Part shown: piece after piece, positions 34,161 to 42,885 of the stretch
How the letters are laid out: each line of letters starts with the position of its first letter
Numbering within the stretch: position 1 is the first letter of the stretch
Notes under the pieces: generated by a model
Told to the model about the DNA's origin: nothing
What the model saw: only the letters and a program-made list of their open reading frames with translations
The model's database searches: none
Made by a program: the position numbers and the translations under genes
Origin: Roseobacter sp. MH60115
GTDB taxonomy: Bacteria > Pseudomonadota > Alphaproteobacteria > Rhodobacterales > Rhodobacteraceae
DNA length: 64,000 nucleotides
NCBI RefSeq assembly: GCF_015644665.1
Contig: NZ_JADOBQ010000001.1
Location: forward strand, 1,116,001 to 1,180,000
Reading direction: 5' to 3'

Positions 34161-35126
34161 ATGATGAAACGACGTGACTTTATCCGGACGGGTCTGTCCG
34201 CGTCCGCGCTGCTGACGGCAGGTCCGGCGCTGACGGAATGGGCGCCGCGGCGGCCCATCAATGCCATTCTGCCCTATTCCGCAGGGGGCGGAACCGACGC
34301 GCTGGCCCGGGCGGCTGCGGCCTCGGCCGATGGCATTTTGCCAGTGCCGCTGGTCATCGTGAACAAGCCCGGCTCCTCCGGTATCACCGGCGCGACCGAG
34401 GCGGCAATGGCCCGGCCGGACGGCACCACGGTGATGGTGACCTCGGCGGGGTCGTTCCTGCTGACCTCGATGCTGCGGGACACCGATGTGACCCCGTTTG
34501 ACAGCTTTGACATCATCGCGCAGATCGGGAACCTGACCCCGGCGGTGATTGTGCCGGCAAACAGCCCGTTCCAATCGGTGCAGGATCTTGTCGATGCGGC
34601 ACGTGCCAATCCCGGCGGTCTGAGGTGGGCACATAATGGGCGCGGCGGGTTCCACCAGGTGGCAGGGCAGAGCTTTCTCAACCGCAACGGGCTTGAGGCA
34701 CAGGATGTCCCGTTCAAAGGCGGCGGCCCAACGCGCGCCGCAGTGATCGGCGAACAGGTCGATTTCGCCTTTGTCGGCATCCAGCAGGCCGCGGGGTTCG
34801 AGAACGAGCTGCGCGTGCTGGCGTTGGTCGCGCCCGAGCGTGACCCTATTCGTGACGATGTGCCGACCCTGGCGGAGCTGGGCTTTGACTACGTCGCCGT
34901 ATTCTCGCCCATCGTCTTCTTTGCGCCCAAGGGCACTGATCCCGAGATCGTATCGGGCATGGAGCAGGCGTTGAGGGCCATCACCGAGACCCAACAATTT
35001 GCGGATCTCATGCGGGAGCGCGGCAATGTCCCGGCCTTTTTGACAGGGGCCGAGACCGAAGCGCGCCTGCGCGAGATGCAGGACCAAACCCGGCCCGTGA
35101 TCGACGCCCTGAAAGAGCAGGGCTGA
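34161..35126 (+). CDS. TctC-type periplasmic solute receptor
   Basis: The 321-residue receptor of the tripartite tricarboxylate transporter family starts with a twin-arginine-like signal (KRRDFIRTGLSASALL). It has the family's PYSAGGGTDALAR, VVNKPGSSGITGATE and GQVDF-type segments (here GEQVDFAFVG). GGGAGGA precedes tandem ATG codons at 34161 and 34164. It delivers a carboxylate to the TctAB permease encoded next. The ligand is not predictable. Confidence 0.9.
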   Translation: MMKRRDFIRTGLSASALLTAGPALTEWAPRRPINAILPYSAGGGTDALARAAAASADGILPVPLVIVNKPGSSGITGATEAAMARPDGTTVMVTSAGSFLLTSMLRDTDVTPFDSFDIIAQIGNLTPAVIVPANSPFQSVQDLVDAARANPGGLRWAHNGRGGFHQVAGQSFLNRNGLEAQDVPFKGGGPTRAAVIGEQVDFAFVGIQQAAGFENELRVLALVAPERDPIRDDVPTLAELGFDYVAVFSPIVFFAPKGTDPEIVSGMEQALRAITETQQFADLMRERGNVPAFLTGAETEARLREMQDQTRPVIDALKEQG

Positions 35127-35131
35127 GGCGC

Positions 35132-35602
35132 GTGACCCCAGGAACGTCTCCCACCCCTCGGGTGGTCGGTGTGGCGCTGATCCTGATCGGGATGGGCGCC
35201 ACGCTCACATCGATGGGCATCGCTCTGGACCCATACGGGCGGTGGGGTGCGCGGCTGTTTCCGCTTGCGGGGTCGGTGGCGCTGATCCTGCTGGGCGCGG
35301 CAGAGCTGCGTCAGGCCCCGGGGGCCAGTGCGGTCGAGCGGCGGCACCTGCCGGCCATCGCCGCGCTGCTGGTGTTGTCCGTGGGGTATGTCTGGGCCAT
35401 CTCTGCCGTCGGGTACCTGATCGCCACGGCGGTCGCGGCCCCTGCGGCGTTGTGGATTTTTGGCGTGCGGCGTCCTCTGGGCCTGCTCACCGCAGCGATT
35501 TCGTGCCCGGTGGCCTATCACGTGGTGTTTTTCGAGCTGCTGGGCGTGTTTCCTCCGCTGGGGCGATACGTCGACCTTCTGGATGTGGTCGGAGGCGTTT
35601 GA
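35132..35602 (+). CDS. TctB-type small permease subunit
   Basis: The 156-residue protein has four hydrophobic helices as expected for the TctB subunit, with the Gly-rich first helix (VVGVALILIGMGATL) and a C-terminal LGVFPPLGRYVD. It starts at GTG 35132, five bases after the receptor stop, and its TGA overlaps the TctA ATG. Sequence conservation in this family is low, so the call leans on size, topology and position. Confidence 0.87.
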   Translation: MTPGTSPTPRVVGVALILIGMGATLTSMGIALDPYGRWGARLFPLAGSVALILLGAAELRQAPGASAVERRHLPAIAALLVLSVGYVWAISAVGYLIATAVAAPAALWIFGVRRPLGLLTAAISCPVAYHVVFFELLGVFPPLGRYVDLLDVVGGV

Positions 35603-37101
35603 TGGACATCTTTCCTGCCCTGATTGGCGTGCTCGCAGATCCTGTGCTGCTGGGCTGGGTGCTGCTGGCCGCTGTCGTCGGTATGGTCGTGGGGGCGATC
35701 CCTGGCCTGACGGCCTCGGCTGCCATTGCGATGCTTCTGCCCCTGACCTTTTACATGGAGCCGCTTCCGGCGCTTGCCTTCCTCTATGTCATCGGAAAAT
35801 CGGGGCGATACGGCGGGTCCATCGCGGCCATTCTGTTCAACACGCCCGGCACGGCGGCCTCTGCGGCGACGCAGCTGGATGGCTATCCGCTGGCGCGGCA
35901 GGGCAAGGCCAGCAAGGCGATGAAGGTGGCGACCATTTCGTCGGTGATCGGTGATTTCACCGGGGAGATCCTGTTGATCGCGGGCGTGGCCTGGATTGCC
36001 GCCATTGCACTGAAGCTGGGACCGCCCGAGCTGTTTGCGGTCTATTTTGCGGCCTTCATCGTGATCGGGTCGGTGATCGGCAAGTCCGTCACGCGCGGGC
36101 TGGCGTCGGCGGCCTTGGGCATCCTCGTGGCGATGATCGGGCTCGATCCTATCAGCTCGACCGAGCGGTTCACCTTCGGCAGTTTCCATCTGACCAACGG
36201 CATCGGACTGGTGCCTCTGATGATCGGGATTTTTGTGCTGGGCGAGGTCTTTGCCCAGATCGAGGACCGTGGCAGGGCGCCCGCGCTGATGGCAACGGAT
36301 GATCCGGCGCGCAACCGGCTCAGCTGGGCGGAGTACCGGCCCTGCCTGCCACATGTGGCCCGTTCGTCCCTGATCGGGGCGTTCATCGGCATGCTGCCGG
36401 GGCTGGGCTCGGCCATTGCCGCCTTCGTGGCCTATGGCGAGGGCAAGCGGCGTGCGCGCGACCCAGAGGCCTGGGGCACCGGCGCGCTGGAAGGGGTCGC
36501 AGCCCCCGAGGCGGCCAACAACGCGGTCAGTGGCCCGTCCATGGCGCCTCTGCTGACACTGGGCATTCCCGGCTCGACCATCGGCGCGATCCTGATCGGG
36601 GTGTTCCTGATCCACGGCATCCAGATCGGGCCAACAATGTTCCTGACCAGCCGGGATCTGGTCTATGCGCTATTTGCCTGTGGGCTGATCGGGATCGCGA
36701 TCTACGGGGTCATCGGCTATTTCGGCGCCGCCTTTGTCGGGCGGTTCATCACGCGGGTGCCGACGCGGGTGCTGTATCCGGTAATCTTTCTGACGTCTTT
36801 CGTGGCGGCCTATACCTCGCGCGGCAACCTCTTTGATGTCTACGTCATGGTGGCGGCGGGCTTTGCCGGGTGGGCCATGCGCAAACTTGATTTCAACCCG
36901 GCGGCCTTTGTCATTTCCTTTGTCTTGGCGGGCGGGGCGGAGGAGACGTTTCGCCAGGCGCTGCTGCTGTCGGACAATGGGTTGATGATCTTTGTGACGC
37001 GACCCGTGGCGCTTGTGTTTCTGTTGATCGGTCTGGCGGCCCTTCTGGTTCGGGTACGAAGCCTGCGCCGTCAGACGCGGGCGGCGGTGATGACACCATG
37101 A
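35602..37101 (+). CDS. TctA-type large permease subunit
   Basis: The 499-residue membrane protein has about 11-12 helices and the TctA duplications GAIPGLTASAAIAMLLPLTF and GMLPGLGSAIAAFVAYGEGKR, plus GIPGSTIGAILIG. It forms the main channel for cation-coupled carboxylate uptake. The start is ATG 35602 on the TctB stop; longer in-frame starts run inside TctB. It overlaps the CoA-transferase gene by ATGA, linking uptake directly to activation. Confidence 0.93.
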   Translation: MDIFPALIGVLADPVLLGWVLLAAVVGMVVGAIPGLTASAAIAMLLPLTFYMEPLPALAFLYVIGKSGRYGGSIAAILFNTPGTAASAATQLDGYPLARQGKASKAMKVATISSVIGDFTGEILLIAGVAWIAAIALKLGPPELFAVYFAAFIVIGSVIGKSVTRGLASAALGILVAMIGLDPISSTERFTFGSFHLTNGIGLVPLMIGIFVLGEVFAQIEDRGRAPALMATDDPARNRLSWAEYRPCLPHVARSSLIGAFIGMLPGLGSAIAAFVAYGEGKRRARDPEAWGTGALEGVAAPEAANNAVSGPSMAPLLTLGIPGSTIGAILIGVFLIHGIQIGPTMFLTSRDLVYALFACGLIGIAIYGVIGYFGAAFVGRFITRVPTRVLYPVIFLTSFVAAYTSRGNLFDVYVMVAAGFAGWAMRKLDFNPAAFVISFVLAGGAEETFRQALLLSDNGLMIFVTRPVALVFLLIGLAALLVRVRSLRRQTRAAVMTP

Positions 37102-38297
37102 CCGCCCCGCTGGAGGGCATCCGGGTCATCGATTGGACTCATGTGCTGGCCGGACCAGCTTGCGCCTACTACCTCGGTCTGCTGGGCGCGGAGGTCATCA
37201 AGGTCGAACGCCCGGGCCGCGGTGACGCGATGCGCCATCGCGGCGGCAGCGACAAGGCACGGGCAGCGGCGGGCATGAGCACGGCCTATATGACGCAAGC
37301 CGCAGGCAAGCAGTCGCTGGCCCTGGATCTGGGCACCGCTGCGGGGCGTGCAGTGTTTCACCGGCTGCTCCGGTCGGCGGATGTGCTCGTGGAAAACCAC
37401 CGGCCCGCGACACTTGAGCGTTTGGACCTGACCGAGGGCGCCACCCGCGCGATCAACCCGCGCCTGATCCACTGTGCCATGACGGGCTACGGGCGGGGCA
37501 ACGACATGGCCGGCGCTCCGGCCTATGACGTCAACATCCAGGCGATCAGCGGGTTGATGACCTTGACAGGCACGGTCGAGACGGGGCCGACCCGCACGGG
37601 CGCACCGATCATAGACTATGCCACGGGGCTCGCCGGTGCGCTGGGAGTGATGTCGGCGCTGATGACCCGGACGCGGACGGGGAAGGGGGCCTTTGTCGAT
37701 GTCTCGATGCTCGAGACGGCGTTCAGCCTGATGAGTTCGACGATCGCCGACTACCGCCTGACCGGCACCGCGCCCAGGGCACGCGGCAACGCGGCCAACA
37801 GCCGCTCGCCCTCGTCCGGGGTGTTTAAATGCGCCGAGGGGCAGATCAGCCTCGGCGTGAACGAAGAGGGCCAGTTCCGTGCCTTTGCTCGCGCGCTTGA
37901 CCGGGCAGAGTGGCTGGACGATCCCCGCTTTGGCAATCCAGAGGCCAGGGATCGCAACGGAGTGGCGCTTGGACAGGCGATATCCGGCGTCTTATGCACG
38001 CAATCGGCCGACGTATGGGAGCAGGTCCTGATGGCAGCGGGCGTGCCGTGTGCGCGGTTGCGGACGCTGCCCGAGGCGCTTGACCTGACCGCGTCCCTGC
38101 AACGTGGTTTCGCCGCGCGGGGGAGCGCTGGCTTCTGCGGCCTGCCGTTTGCGATGGCGGCGGCACCGGATCCGACCAATGCAACAGATCCACAAGCGCT
38201 CGGCGCGGATACGGGCGCGGTGCTCGGTGATCTGGGGTATGCGCCATCGGAGGTCGAAGACCTTCAGGCGCAGGGTGTTATCGGCTTCGGCAAATGA
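37098..38297 (+). CDS. CaiB/BaiF family (class III) CoA-transferase
   Basis: The 399-residue protein has GIRVIDWTHVLAGPACAYYLGLLGAEVIKVE at its N-terminus (shown in the family as the conserved opening), NRxP-like NHRPATLERL, and the catalytic Asp in GAPIIDYATG. Class III enzymes move CoA between carboxylic acids such as formate, oxalate, carnitine, itaconate or mesaconate. Overlap with the TctA gene implies that the imported acid is its substrate. Confidence 0.9.
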   Translation: MTAPLEGIRVIDWTHVLAGPACAYYLGLLGAEVIKVERPGRGDAMRHRGGSDKARAAAGMSTAYMTQAAGKQSLALDLGTAAGRAVFHRLLRSADVLVENHRPATLERLDLTEGATRAINPRLIHCAMTGYGRGNDMAGAPAYDVNIQAISGLMTLTGTVETGPTRTGAPIIDYATGLAGALGVMSALMTRTRTGKGAFVDVSMLETAFSLMSSTIADYRLTGTAPRARGNAANSRSPSSGVFKCAEGQISLGVNEEGQFRAFARALDRAEWLDDPRFGNPEARDRNGVALGQAISGVLCTQSADVWEQVLMAAGVPCARLRTLPEALDLTASLQRGFAARGSAGFCGLPFAMAAAPDPTNATDPQALGADTGAVLGDLGYAPSEVEDLQAQGVIGFGK

Positions 38298-38683
38298 TCG
38301 AAAATCCTTTGCGATGATGCTGTGGAACGGACCAAGCCGCATTGATCCGCTGCCGCGAAGACGGTGGGTGTGGGTCAAACCACAAGCGCAATCGGGCGAC
38401 CATGGACCCTCATGCAGCAATGATCTGGAAAATCTTCCTCACCTCGTTCGGCTGCATTGCAGCATCGGTTCAGCGGAGCGTTATCGGCTTTCAACCGGCG
38501 GATACGGCAAGAGTTTGCTTGGCGGGCATTTCTGCGGCGAAGCTGATGATCGTTGAACGGCCAATCTGACCTATGCAAAAGCTGAGACGAGCTGAAGCCT
38601 CATCGGGTTCGCATCTGACCAAACGCCAGCAGGTCAAACATTTCTGCGTTTGGTTCACGATGGCCGATATTGGTCGTGAGGGG
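38298..38683. other. Gene-free stretch
   Basis: These 386 bases separate the CoA-transferase gene from the convergent AraC gene. No ribosome site, RNA gene or recognisable fragment is seen, and no strong terminator. Confidence 0.55.
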
Positions 38684-39598
38684 TTACCACTTCACTTCCT
38701 GAGGTTCGGTTGCCAGAAGCGAACCTGTCAGTGCCTCAATGTCTTTCATCGGGGGCTGCCCGAACTGCCTGCGGTACTCGCGGCTGAACTGTGAGGGGCT
38801 TTCGTAGCCGACAGAGAACGCAGCCTGCGCGGCAGATCTGGCCTCAAAAAGCATCAGTCGCCGCGCCTCCTGCAGGCGCAATCGTTTGTGATACTGCAAG
38901 GGCGACATCAAGGTCGCAGACTTGAAGTGATGATGCAGCGCGGATGGCTGCAGGTGCGCTTCTTCGGCAAGACGGGCCAGCTCAAATGGCGCGCGGTAGT
39001 TTTTCTTGATCAGAGCGATGGCCCGCGCGATCTGCCGCCCCTGTCCCGGACCGTAGACGCTGCGCAGGACGGCCTGCCCACCAGGTGCCCGTATGATCCG
39101 GTAGAGGAGTTCACGCTCATAAAGCTGTGCCAAGGCCGGTATGTCGTCGGGCGTGTCCAACAATTGCACAAGACGCGTCGCCGCATCCACGATGTCCGGT
39201 GTCGTCTCTCCCAGAAAGAGGCCCGGACCCCTGGCGGGGGGCGCCTGCTCCCACGGTATGGTTGCGGCCAGATCGGACAGAACTGCGGCATCGATCCCGA
39301 ACCGGATGCAGAGATAGGGCGCCGCCCGATCGGCGGTCGTGATCTGACCAATGATCGGCAGATCGAATGAGACAACGAGGTATTTGGCGGCATCGTACTC
39401 ATAGATGTGATCCGCGACCATGACCCGCTTTGCCCCCTGCACCACGATGCAGAGCGCAGGCTCGTGAACGGCGTGCAGATCCTGTGTGGGTCGCGCGCTG
39501 CGGATCAGGTCCAGCCGGGGAACGGCTGTTGCGTGAATGCCGTCCCTGTCTGCACATCGGGCAACCAACGTCGCAAGGCGATCAACTGAGCTGTTCAT
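38684..39598 (-). CDS. AraC family transcriptional regulator
   Basis: The 304-residue protein has the N-terminal AraC_N domain (PALCIVVQGAKRVMVADHIYEY) and two C-terminal helix-turn-helix motifs (ELARLAEEAHLQPSALHHHFK and AAFSVGYESPSQFSREYRRQFG). This subgroup usually lies next to, and activates, an SDR or aldo/keto reductase gene. It is divergent from the SDR gene with 200 bases between. Confidence 0.92.
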   Translation of the reverse strand: MNSSVDRLATLVARCADRDGIHATAVPRLDLIRSARPTQDLHAVHEPALCIVVQGAKRVMVADHIYEYDAAKYLVVSFDLPIIGQITTADRAAPYLCIRFGIDAAVLSDLAATIPWEQAPPARGPGLFLGETTPDIVDAATRLVQLLDTPDDIPALAQLYERELLYRIIRAPGGQAVLRSVYGPGQGRQIARAIALIKKNYRAPFELARLAEEAHLQPSALHHHFKSATLMSPLQYHKRLRLQEARRLMLFEARSAAQAAFSVGYESPSQFSREYRRQFGQPPMKDIEALTGSLLATEPQEVKW

Positions 39599-39756
39599 CC
39601 GTTTTCCCCTTATCCCTGCGCAGAGCCAGGGCCTTTCGGTGCAACATCATCTAGGGGCAGATCAACGGTTTTCCCACCGACGCGGAGAATTGGGCAATCA
39701 TCCCGTGAGATCGTTCTACCGCTGGGCGCAGCGGCCTGCACAGATCTGCTGCAGAA

Positions 39757-39780
39757 GGCGCCCCCGGCTAAGGGGGTGCC
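39757..39780 (+). repeat. Leader hairpin ahead of SDR gene
   Basis: GGCGCCCCC and GGGGGTGCC pair over nine positions (one G-T) around a six-base loop, ten bases before the AGGAGG ribosome site of the SDR gene. It may affect mRNA stability or attenuation; there is no T run. Confidence 0.4.
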
Positions 39781-39798
39781 AGATGCCAGGAGGTTGAT

Positions 39799-40653
39799 AT
39801 GGCGAAGGATAGAAAAGTGTGGTTCATCACCGGCGCGTCGCGCGGTATTGGACTGGATATCGCAAAGGCCGCGCTGAGCGCCGGTGACCGGGTTGTGGCG
39901 ACAGGGCGTGACGCGGGCGCAGTCAAAACAGCCTTGCCGGACACGGATGATGCCATCGCGCTGCAACTGGATGTGACCGATCCCAAGCAAGCCACGACAG
40001 CGGTTGCAGAGGCTATGGAGCAGTTTGGGCGGATCGATGTCCTGGTCAACAATGCCGGATATGGCCAGCTCGGTGTGTTCGAGGAGATCGGGCACGACGC
40101 CATTCTTCGGCAGTTTGACACCAATCTGCACGGCACCTTGCACGTCACCCGCGCCGTGCTGCCAGTGATGCGCCGCAACACATCGGGTCATATCTTCAAC
40201 CTCTCGTCCATTGGCGGTGCACTGGGGTTCGACATCGCGTCGATCTACTGCGCGACCAAGTTCGCGGTGGAGGGCTTTTCGGAATGCCTCGCACTTGAGG
40301 TGAAGCCGTTCAATATCGGTGTGACCATCGTGCAGCCGGGCTTCTTCCGTACTGATTTTCTTGATGAGAGATCAATCCGGTTTTCGGAGAGGGCGATCAG
40401 CGATTATGCCGACTACGCCCAAGCGACGCAGGGGTTCTATACCTCGCAGAACCATGCCCAGGCGGGAGATCCGGCAAAGCTTGGCGCCGCGCTTGTGCGG
40501 CTTTCCCGCGAAAAGACGCCGCCGCTCCGCTACGCTGCGGGGTCAGATGCTCACGAATATCTGAGCGGGGCCTATGAAGCACGCATGGCCGAGCTGTCAG
40601 ACTGGCAAAAGCTGTCCAAGTCGACGGATGGCGCGGCCGTGTCCGCCGCCTGA
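39799..40653 (+). CDS. SDR family oxidoreductase
   Basis: The 284-residue classical SDR has TGASRGIGLDIA, NNAGYGQ, FNLSSIGG (Ser) and YCATK (Tyr/Lys), and a C-terminal extension typical of the YusZ/oxidoreductase group that binds NADP. AGGAGG at 39788-39793 gives an excellent ribosome site. It heads a + operon with three small exported proteins and is presumably activated by the divergent AraC protein. Confidence 0.9.
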   Translation: MAKDRKVWFITGASRGIGLDIAKAALSAGDRVVATGRDAGAVKTALPDTDDAIALQLDVTDPKQATTAVAEAMEQFGRIDVLVNNAGYGQLGVFEEIGHDAILRQFDTNLHGTLHVTRAVLPVMRRNTSGHIFNLSSIGGALGFDIASIYCATKFAVEGFSECLALEVKPFNIGVTIVQPGFFRTDFLDERSIRFSERAISDYADYAQATQGFYTSQNHAQAGDPAKLGAALVRLSREKTPPLRYAAGSDAHEYLSGAYEARMAELSDWQKLSKSTDGAAVSAA

Positions 40654-40727
40654 TCGCCGAAGTCTCAACATTCAAAATGCCCACTGACCGGGCAGAATCC
40701 TCTCACCGCACTCAAGAAGGACGGACC

Positions 40728-41225
40728 ATGACCATTCAGAACACCACGTTTTCGGCTGTCGCCCTGACGATTGGACTGACCATATCACCCGCGACTGCAC
40801 AGACTGACGAAGGACGCACAATGCCCGACACGACGCAAGAACGTCTTCAGCAGGGGGCCGATGTCATTCTGAAACTGAACAACGGCGTGCCCCAGACAAC
40901 GCTGGAAAACATGCGGCAGGAGTTCCCTTTCCTCGCAGACGCGACCCAGGCCTACGCGCTTGGTGATGTCTGGACGCGGCCCGGTCTCGATGATCGCACG
41001 CGCCAGCTCGCAGCTGTCGCCGCCTTTGCCGCCATGGGGGAACGCGGCCTGATGAAGATCCATGCGGGCTATGCGCTCAACGTCGGCGTCACGGAAGATG
41101 AGTTGAAGGAAATCGTCTACATGATCACCGTGCCCGCAGGCTTTCCGAAGGCAATTCTGGCCTCGCAAACCATGGCGGACCTCTTCGAAGAGCGACGCGC
41201 GGCTGGCGGCGGAGCGGAGCAGTGA
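40728..41225 (+). CDS. Exported carboxymuconolactone decarboxylase family protein
   Basis: The 165-residue protein starts with a Sec signal peptide (VALTIGLTISPATAQ) followed by the CMD/AhpD-type helical fold: WTRPGLDDRTRQLAAVAAFAAMG, IHAGYALNVGVTEDELKEIV and AGFPKAILA. The AhpD redox CxxC is absent, so it is of the CMD rather than the peroxidase type. Export is unusual because classical CMD enzymes are cytoplasmic. ATG 40728 follows AAGGACGG. Its stop overlaps the next gene. Confidence 0.85.
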   Translation: MTIQNTTFSAVALTIGLTISPATAQTDEGRTMPDTTQERLQQGADVILKLNNGVPQTTLENMRQEFPFLADATQAYALGDVWTRPGLDDRTRQLAAVAAFAAMGERGLMKIHAGYALNVGVTEDELKEIVYMITVPAGFPKAILASQTMADLFEERRAAGGGAEQ

Positions 41226-41596
41226 GGAGGTCGGAGCGTGGGCTGCAAACACGCATTCTCGCAACCCTGGCTGTCGCCATGACCGGATCCGTCGCGCAGG
41301 GACAATTCGTCACCACCGATTTCCCGCAATCTCCCCGACCGGAGGCCGCGACGGAGCCGCAGACCCACGGGTTTGTCGGCATGTGGGTGACGGAAGACGG
41401 ACATATCTGCCACAGTCTTTTGCCGAACGGACGCTACGACGAAGCGCGCGGCAGCCGGGAAAGTGCCTATCAGGGCCGGTATCATGTCACCGGCGATATC
41501 ATCCAATACTGGGATGACACCGGGTTCTACGCGGATGGGCAATTCCGCGACGGGGCCCTCTATCACGGTGGCTACATCTTCTACCGCCGGGAGTGA
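41222..41596 (+). CDS. Exported Atu4866-type small protein
   Basis: The 124-residue protein starts at GTG 41222, overlapping the previous stop, with an N-terminal signal (ILATLAVAMTGSVAQG). The rest matches the Atu4866 family: VGMWVTEDGHICHSLLPNGRYDEARG, then YQGRYHVTGDIIQYWDDTGF and LYHGGYIFYR. The family is a small beta-rich fold of unknown function, often beside SDR or quinone-linked genes. Confidence 0.82.
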   Translation: MRRSERGLQTRILATLAVAMTGSVAQGQFVTTDFPQSPRPEAATEPQTHGFVGMWVTEDGHICHSLLPNGRYDEARGSRESAYQGRYHVTGDIIQYWDDTGFYADGQFRDGALYHGGYIFYRRE

Positions 41597-41645
41597 TGGG
41601 GCGTCCCAGCCAAGACATGTCTTGAAGCCACCTAAGGAGCCGACC

Positions 41646-42173
41646 ATGTCTTTGAAGAATTTCCGATCTATCGCGCTGATCTTAGGTCTTTCTGTCTGCC
41701 TGCCAGCGCTGAGCAATCGTCCGGCCAACGCCGCAGACCGGTTGGTCGAAGAGACCAATCGCCAGATCGTCCGTGACGCCTTCGAGGGCTGGGAAGCAGG
41801 GACATTCAATATCTTCGACTTACTTGATGCGGATGTCGTCTGGACCATCATGGGCTTTGATCCGGTCGTCTCTGGCACGTATCGCGGCAAGGAAGATCTC
41901 CTGTCGCGGACGGTGGCGCCATTCAACGCACGCATGAGCGAAGGGCTCAGTCCGACGGTGCACGAGGTCTGGGCGGATGGCGACGATGTTCTGGTGCGTT
42001 TCGATGGCCAAGGCAGAACGGCAGCCGGTGACATCTACAGAAACCACTATCTTTGGATATTCACGATGCAGGAGGGTGCCGTCACAGAGGTGACCGCGTT
42101 CCTCGATATGGCAGCCTTTGCAGCGCTCCTCGCGCGCGATCCGGCAAGTGCTGTAGATGAAAGGACCGATTGA
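41646..42173 (+). CDS. Exported SnoaL/NTF2-like protein
   Basis: The 175-residue protein has a signal peptide (ALILGLSVCLPALSNRPANA) and an NTF2-like cone fold: IVRDAFEGWEAGTFNIFDLLDADVVWTI (read in parts), VSGTYRGKEDLL and HYLWIFTMQEGAVTEVTAFLD. NTF2-like proteins are isomerases, cyclases or binding proteins. ATG 41646 follows AAGGAGCCGACC. It is the third consecutive exported product in this operon. Confidence 0.85.
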   Translation: MSLKNFRSIALILGLSVCLPALSNRPANAADRLVEETNRQIVRDAFEGWEAGTFNIFDLLDADVVWTIMGFDPVVSGTYRGKEDLLSRTVAPFNARMSEGLSPTVHEVWADGDDVLVRFDGQGRTAAGDIYRNHYLWIFTMQEGAVTEVTAFLDMAAFAALLARDPASAVDERTD

Positions 42174-42340
42174 ACGCACTTTCGGTCTCTGGCCTCGCGC
42201 GCCTTATGCGAGATTGCGCCCTTCCCATCATAGAGGCAGAGGAACCATGATCGGCATCCGCGTTATGGCTTCGCCGCCGCCTACAACCGCCAAATGGCGT
42301 AAAACGCCCAGGGGTCTCGCGCAGAGTGATCGCGATACCG

Positions 42341-42805
42341 TCAGGAGCCGCCTTGGGGCGCACCACGTGAGGCCGTGTCGCAATTCGCCATGTCATTTCT
42401 CCACCCCTCCGCGAGCTGCGCGACGGTGATCCCGTGTAACGACATCTCGAACTGCCGTCTTGCGGCGGCCAAAGCCGCATTGGTCGCGGCATAGGCTGAT
42501 TTCGCGAGCAGACAGGTTGGGTCGTCCGCATCGTTGCCAATGGCAAAAAGCTGCGGGGAGCCCAAAGCCTCGTAGATCACCAGAAGCGTGATCTGGTCCA
42601 GCGGCTTTGCCAGGGACCACCCCCCGCCATGGCCCTTGGTCGACGCAACGATCCCCGCATCCCGCAAACCCGACATGGTTCGCCGTACCACCGCGGCGTT
42701 TGTCTGCAGCATCTGCGCGATCTGCGCGGAGGTGGCAGGCGCGTCCATCCCGTCCAGATGGAGCAGGGCATGAAGCACACGGGAAAGTCGATTGTCCTGT
42801 CGCAT
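42341..42805 (-). CDS. Rrf2 family transcriptional regulator
   Basis: The 154-residue protein has the Rrf2 winged helix: LSRVLHALLHLDGMDAPATSAQIAQML, VVRRTMSGLRDAGIVASTKGHGGGW. Only one Cys (DPTCLLAK) lies in the region where IscR/NsrR have three cluster ligands, so it probably does not hold an Fe-S cluster in the usual way; a second Cys is near the C-terminus. YwnA-like members without the cluster sense thiol or electrophile stress. It is divergent from an MFS exporter. Confidence 0.87.
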   Translation of the reverse strand: MRQDNRLSRVLHALLHLDGMDAPATSAQIAQMLQTNAAVVRRTMSGLRDAGIVASTKGHGGGWSLAKPLDQITLLVIYEALGSPQLFAIGNDADDPTCLLAKSAYAATNAALAAARRQFEMSLHGITVAQLAEGWRNDMANCDTASRGAPQGGS

Positions 42806-42849
42806 GAGGTTTTCTATCAGCCTCTCGCAACATTTGAAAGCACAAGAGA

Positions 42850-42876
42850 TTGACTCTCACTCTCTCATGATACATA
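42850..42876 (+). promoter_or_regulatory. Candidate MFS promoter, possibly leaderless
   Basis: TTGACT (42850-42855) and TACATA (42871-42876) fit -35 and -10 boxes with a short 15-base spacer. The -10 box ends nine bases before ATG 42886, and no ribosome site precedes that ATG. Confidence 0.4.
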
Positions 42877-42885
42877 CGAAGTTAC

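Noticed and set aside
34038-35087. Extending the LysR gene upstream to a 657-residue protein
   Set aside because: The extra part lies antisense to the TctC gene; the family start at 34037 is perfect.
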